Positions 59,784-64,000 of a stretch of 64,000 bases of DNA are shown here, in pieces. Source of the DNA: Canna indica (lineage: Eukaryota; Streptophyta; Magnoliopsida; Zingiberales; Cannaceae); NCBI GenBank assembly GCA_034359265.1, contig CP136893.1, forward strand, positions 26,296,001 through 26,360,000. Direction: 5' to 3'. A model generated the notes under the pieces. The model was not told the DNA's origin and did no database searches. It saw only the letters and a program-made list of their open reading frames with translations. Each line of letters opens with the position of its first letter. The stretch's first letter is position 1. Made by a program: the position numbers and the translations under genes.

Positions 59784-62409
59784 ATGGCGTCGAAATCTCA
59801 AGCCGACCCCGCATGGCAGCACGGTCGTCGGTTGGAGAAGACTCATCACTGGCAATGCCTCCACTGTGATATGATTTCACGTGGTGGAGGCATCACTCGA
59901 CTGAAGCAACACTTGGCCGGAGGATATCCCAACGTCGTCAATTGCTCCAAAGTACCGTCCGAAGTCCGAAAGATGTTCAAAGCGCAACTCAACAACAAGA
60001 AGGAGGAACGTCTTAAGAATGCAGCTCAACAAGCCGAGTTCGACCGACGAGCTACCCAAAATGTCAGCGGTGACCATTATGAGGCTCGAGGTGGCGATTA
60101 CGACGAGGATGCGGAATTTGAAGCCGACATCCGAGCTTCATTGGAGCATCAGCATTACGAACGAGAACGGATGTATTATCCCGGATCTCAATTCGAATAT
60201 GGAGGCGGCAGTGGCAGCGGTGGCATAAGCAGCGTCGGCTCAACTTCGGCTGCCGGAGCAATGGACCGAAGCGGTCCAATTCCCTCTAGTCCTCAAATTG
60301 GCCGGAGTTCTAGCATGAGAGCACCTCAAACTCAGAGCAGAGAAAGCCTTCGTGGATTCTTCTCAAACCTCGGAGCAAGTGGTAGGAAAACTAATGTTAA
60401 TATTTCTGATCTTGATCCCAGGGCATTTCCTCCTTCATCAACAAAGCAACAACGCATAGACGATATGTACCACAAGTCGAAGAAGTGGGAGTTGGGGAAA
60501 GCCATCTCCAAATGGTTCCACTTCAGCCGGATTCCCGCAAATGCAGCCAACAACCCGTACTACTGAACTATGGTGTCTACCATCCAAAAGGTAGACCTAG
60601 GTATTACCCCTCCAACTCCGTATGAAATTTCAGGACCTTTGCTTGAACATGAGGTCAAGGAAATAAATGAATGGATCGACGACGTCAAGCGGCAATGGGG
60701 GGATTACGGATGCAGTTTGATGTGCGATAGTTGGACCGGACCAACCCGAATGAGCATCATCAACTTCCTCATCTATTGCAACAGGAGGGTATCTATCACA
60801 AGTCGGTGATCGCGTCCGATGAAGTCTATACCGCTCTCTACATCTCGAAGCTGATGAAGGAGGTGATCGAGGCGAATGGACCCCAAAACTTTGTTCAAAT
60901 TATAACCGACAACGGAGCCAATTTCAAAAGGGCAGGTGAGATAATTGAACTGGATTATTCTCACATATATTGGACTCCATGTGCAGCCCATTGTGTAGAC
61001 CTAATGATGAAAGATATCCGTGATATACTGATGGTGAAGACGACGGTAAAGAAGGCGCAACAAATTATGCGCTTCATATACAACCATACATGGGTACACG
61101 CCCTTATGAGAAAATTTACCGAAGGTATTTTTTTAAAATAATTTATAGTATTTATTTATTAATTAGTTTATGTGATAATTACTAATAATAATTTCATATT
61201 TTAGGTGAAATTCTTCGACCGGGAGCGACTCGTTTTGCAACCAATTTCATTGCATTAAGGTCGCTCCAACAACGTAAGGCGGGCCTTCGAACAATGTTTA
61301 CAAGTGAGGAATGGTCTAAATCAAGATATGCCGGAACTACTGATGGAAAGCAAACCGAGAAGTACATCCTCAACATGCGGTTTTGGGATTACGTTGCGGA
61401 GATAGTCGTCGCCGTAGAACCATTGTACAAGGTTCTACGACAGGTGGATATGGAAAGGACGCCCCAAATGGGTCATCTCTACCGCTACATCCACCAAGCA
61501 TAAGAAGAAATCAAGAGGGTTATGATTTCTTCAACTAAGTATAAACCCTTCATCGACATTATCTCCCAGAGGTGGGAGGATCAAATGGGTCGGGACATAC
61601 ACATCGCGGGTAATTTTTTATTTAATTTTCTGAAATTTATTTAATTTTAATTCGTTATGCTAAATTACTTATTAGATTTATAATTTTTTGTAGCGTATTA
61701 TTTAAATCTCGCATACCAGTATCGATATGATCTTGGAACGACAGATAGTTTGTTATATCCATTTCGCAAGGTCATACAACGAATGACGACATCAATCCAT
61801 GAAACGGCACAAGCTCTAAATGAATCAAAATATTTCCGAGATTCAAGTGGCACTTTCGGAGATCCATTTGCAATATCGTGCTGAGATTCTATGGATCCAG
61901 GTAAATATAATTTTTTTTCAATTTATTTATTATTGATAAAATTGGTAATCTCGTTAGACGTTACTAATATCAATTTTAAATCTATTGCAGTTGAATAGTG
62001 GTTGCAATTTGGAACCGAATCTCCAACTCTTCAGAAGATTGCAACACGTATCCTCTCGCAAACCACATCATCAAGTGGATGCGAGAGAAATTGGTCGACC
62101 TTCTCCTTGATTTATACCAAGCCGATCAACCGGCTTTCATATGCCCGATTAGAGAAGCTAGTATACGTTCATTACAACATGCGGCTTCGAATGCGGACAT
62201 TAGAAAACGAAGATATTCAACATGTATATCCATTCGATGTCGAGTTTGTCCAAGGCGATGCGGACCCGATAATTGATTGGTGGAGTGCAATGGAGAGCGA
62301 CCAGCCTCTTCTTGATGAACCAGGCGACCGGCCTTCACCAATTATATCTTATGCACCTGAGTCTGAGAGCCAACCAGAAGACATGGCCATTACTCCCTTG
62401 GACTCTTAA
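59784..62409 (+). pseudogene. hAT transposase (BED finger, DUF659, dimerisation region)
   Basis: Cut-and-paste transposase. Start ATG at 59784. A BED-type zinc finger with HWQCLHCDMISRGGGITRLK, then QHLAGG, lies at about residues 20-55; a glycine/serine-rich linker follows; then FHFSRIPANAANNPYY and a DUF659-type domain (SLMCDSWTGPTRMSIINFLI, IITDNGANFKRAG; 60600-60950); a middle exon 61205-61500 (RPGATRFATNFIALRSLQQR); and the C-terminal dimerisation motif SSGCERNWSTFSLIYTK (62075-62125). Probable introns at about 61130-61204, 61608-61693 and 61900-61990. Broken by a TGA at about 60564-60566, a frameshift near 60785, a stop at 61501 and another at about 61881. Confidence 0.88.
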
Positions 62410-63100
62410 CGAATTCGGCAAGCAAGACGCCGATCAGAATCGGACTCTCCATCTTCCCAATCAAAGGGACAAAAGAAGGCAACACCTTCAAAGGCAAAAG
62501 GCAAAGCCAAAGGTAAACGACCAATTGATCCTTTGGATGTGATTGCAGAAGCAGAAGAGGACGAAGACGAGCCCTCCATTCATAGCAGTAGCAGCACAGA
62601 AAACGGAGGAGATGATGATGATGATGATGGAGCTGGTGGAGAAAACACCGTCGTGCCATCAACACTGCCACCTGATGATCTATGGACAAATGAGCAATAC
62701 TTCGATCACGCCACCCAAGACGATGACCATGGTGCTACAACCGGACAAACAACTCAGGTGTACAAGAAGAGAGGCCCGCGTCGAGGAGGTGGACCGACAG
62801 CTTTGCAAGATTACCATCACGATATGATGAGTAGTTTGCAAGAGGTTTCTGAATCCACCTACTCTGTATCCAGTACCTACTCAACTGATGATACAAGGTC
62901 TAGTTCTTAGAATCCCAACAAAGAAACGCTAATGTCAATGTGGTATAATGGATACCGAGACATTATGCCATGGGAAAATTTCCAAATATGGGCATTAGAG
63001 ACCTACGGTGTTGACCTTAGTCGTGTATGTCCCGAAGGCCAAGATATGTATGGCCCGTATGGGTATGACGGACGTCATTCATCCGCATTTTAAATATTGT
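62410..63100 (+). pseudogene. hAT transposase-linked C-terminal sequence
   Basis: After the stop at 62407 a second stretch stays largely open: 62533-62910 encodes an acidic region (GGDDDDDDGAGGENTVV), PSTLPPDDLWTNEQYFDHAT, then YKKRGPRRGGGPTALQDYHH, and continues after a stop with ISNMGIRDL-like decay to about 63090. This is the C-terminal extension common in this hAT group. An inverted copy is at 63400-64000. Confidence 0.65.
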
Positions 63101-63183
63101 ATTCATGTAATTGACATTTGAATATTAATTTTAAGCATTTCTTTATCAATTATGTTGTTATTGAAGATTTGGAGCTATTTCTA

Positions 63184-63188
<5 letters not shown>

Positions 63189-63221
<33 letters not shown>
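63189..63221. repeat. Poly(A) tract
   Basis: About 33 consecutive A bases after TAAAATTA, inside the 3' part of the hAT element. Confidence 0.9.
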
Positions 63222-63223
<2 letters not shown>

Positions 63224-63322
63224 GGTATGGTGTTTTCCGTACCGGACCGTATCGAGTGTCAGTACGGTACCGGTTTCGGCAAGGTACCGAAATCGGTACC
63301 GAAACCGAGATTTTAAACCATG

Positions 63323-64000
63323 CGGTCCGGTATGGATTATGCATACCGGCGGGTTTTTTAAAAAAAAGAAATAACTCCAAATCTACAATAACCACATAAT
63401 TGATGAAAAAATGCTTAAAATCAATATTCAAATGTCAAATACATTAATACAATATTTAAAATGCGGACGAATGACGTTCGTCATACCCATACATATCTTG
63501 GGCTTAGGACGTACACGACTAAGGTCAATACCGTAGGTCTCTAATGCCCATATTTGAAAATTTTCCCATGACATAAAGCTTTGGTATCCACTATACTACA
63601 TTGACATTATCGTTTCTTTGTTGGGATTCCAAGAACTAGACCTTGTACCATCAGTTGAGTAGGTACTGGATACAAAGTTGGTGGATTCAGAAGCCTCTTG
63701 CAAACTACTCATCATATCGTAATGGTAATCTTGCAAAGTTGTCGGTCCACCTCCTCGACGCGGGCCTCTCTTCTTGTACACCCGAGTTGTTTGTCTGGTT
63801 CTAGCACCATGGTCCTCATCTTGGGTGGCGTGATCGAAGTATTGCTCATTTGTCCATAGATCATCAGGTGGCAGCGTTGATGGCACGACGGTGTCTTCTC
63901 CACCAACTCCATCATCATCATCATCTCCTCTGTCTTTTGTGCTGCTACTGCTATGAACGAAGGGCTCATCTTCTTCGTCCTCTTCTGCTTCTGCAATCGC
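63323..64000 (-). mobile_element. Second hAT copy, tail to tail, cut by window end
   Basis: The minus strand from 64000 to about 63400 repeats 62543-63170: PSTLPPDDLWTNEQYFDHAT, YKKRGPRRGGGPTTLQDYHY, then the GCATTTTAAATATTGTATTA-type 3' region. Its terminal 63323-63370 carries GGTCCGGTATGG and CATACCGGCGGG units. Copies differ by substitutions. The rest of the element lies beyond the window. Confidence 0.85.

Larger units (their letters stand above)
59082..63322 (+). mobile_element. hAT transposon with long terminal inverted repeats
   Basis: 4241 bp. The left end CATGGTTTAAAATCTCGG is matched by the right end CCGAGATTTTAAACCATG; the inverted repeat extends about 37 bp with one or two mismatches. 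Subterminal units of the type CGGGCGGTATATATCAAATACC are repeated in both orientations at 59430-59600, and CGGTACCGAAA units near both ends. No 8-bp target duplication: CCGTAAAC on the left, CGGTCCGG on the right, where a second element adjoins. Confidence 0.85.

Overview
This is nuclear DNA from a flowering plant. The evidence is intron-split exons of two plant gene families (a shugoshin and the KIN-4A/FRA1 kinesin), a dense layer of plant transposable elements (Helitron, CACTA, Ty1/copia, Ty3/gypsy chromovirus, hAT, Tourist-like MITEs) and an integrated badnavirus-like pararetrovirus. The species cannot be fixed from the sequence. No host gene in the window looks intact.

Layout. 0.65-2.6 kb (+): Helitron helicase remnant. 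2.7-6.3 kb (+): decayed CACTA element with both of its genes. 6.3-8.95 kb and 11.26-14.0 kb (-): two copies of one 2.7-kb duplicated segment, each holding a shugoshin pseudogene with its own premature stops; between them lie a 21-bp minisatellite and a MITE. 14.0-14.9 kb: solo LTR. 14.9-17.2 kb (-): degenerate gypsy-type gag-like gene. A 27-bp coiled-coil minisatellite beside it is split by an 8.07-kb Ty1/copia element (17182-25251) that still has a perfect 5-bp target duplication, two LTRs, a primer-binding site and a decayed gag, but no pol; a 540-bp hAT-type element with a perfect 8-bp target duplication sits inside it. 26.1-29.4 kb: more copia-type LTR debris, one LTR nested in another.

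29.9-41.66 kb: the most striking block, an endogenous badnavirus-like (Caulimoviridae) locus. It is not a simple linear copy: two ~3.1-kb arms are inverted around a 3.3-kb spacer and a 1.7-kb capsid-region piece is repeated directly. Several scars are shared by both copies, so decay and rearrangement came before the locus duplicated itself. Left and right copies then lost different residues.

41.9-42.8 kb: a MITE cluster. 44.07-56.93 kb (-): C-terminal exons of a KIN-4A (FRA1-like) kinesin, broken by an 8.5-kb Ty3/gypsy chromovirus whose two LTRs face each other in inverted orientation, each with its own polypurine tract. 59.08-63.32 kb (+): a hAT element with long terminal inverted repeats, BED finger, DUF659 and dimerisation regions, followed tail to tail by a second copy that runs off the window.

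No operon-like cooperation is expected. The functional story is of repeats inserting into repeats and into genes, with three long inverted arrangements (virus, gypsy LTRs, hAT tails) that could each yield double-stranded RNA if transcribed.
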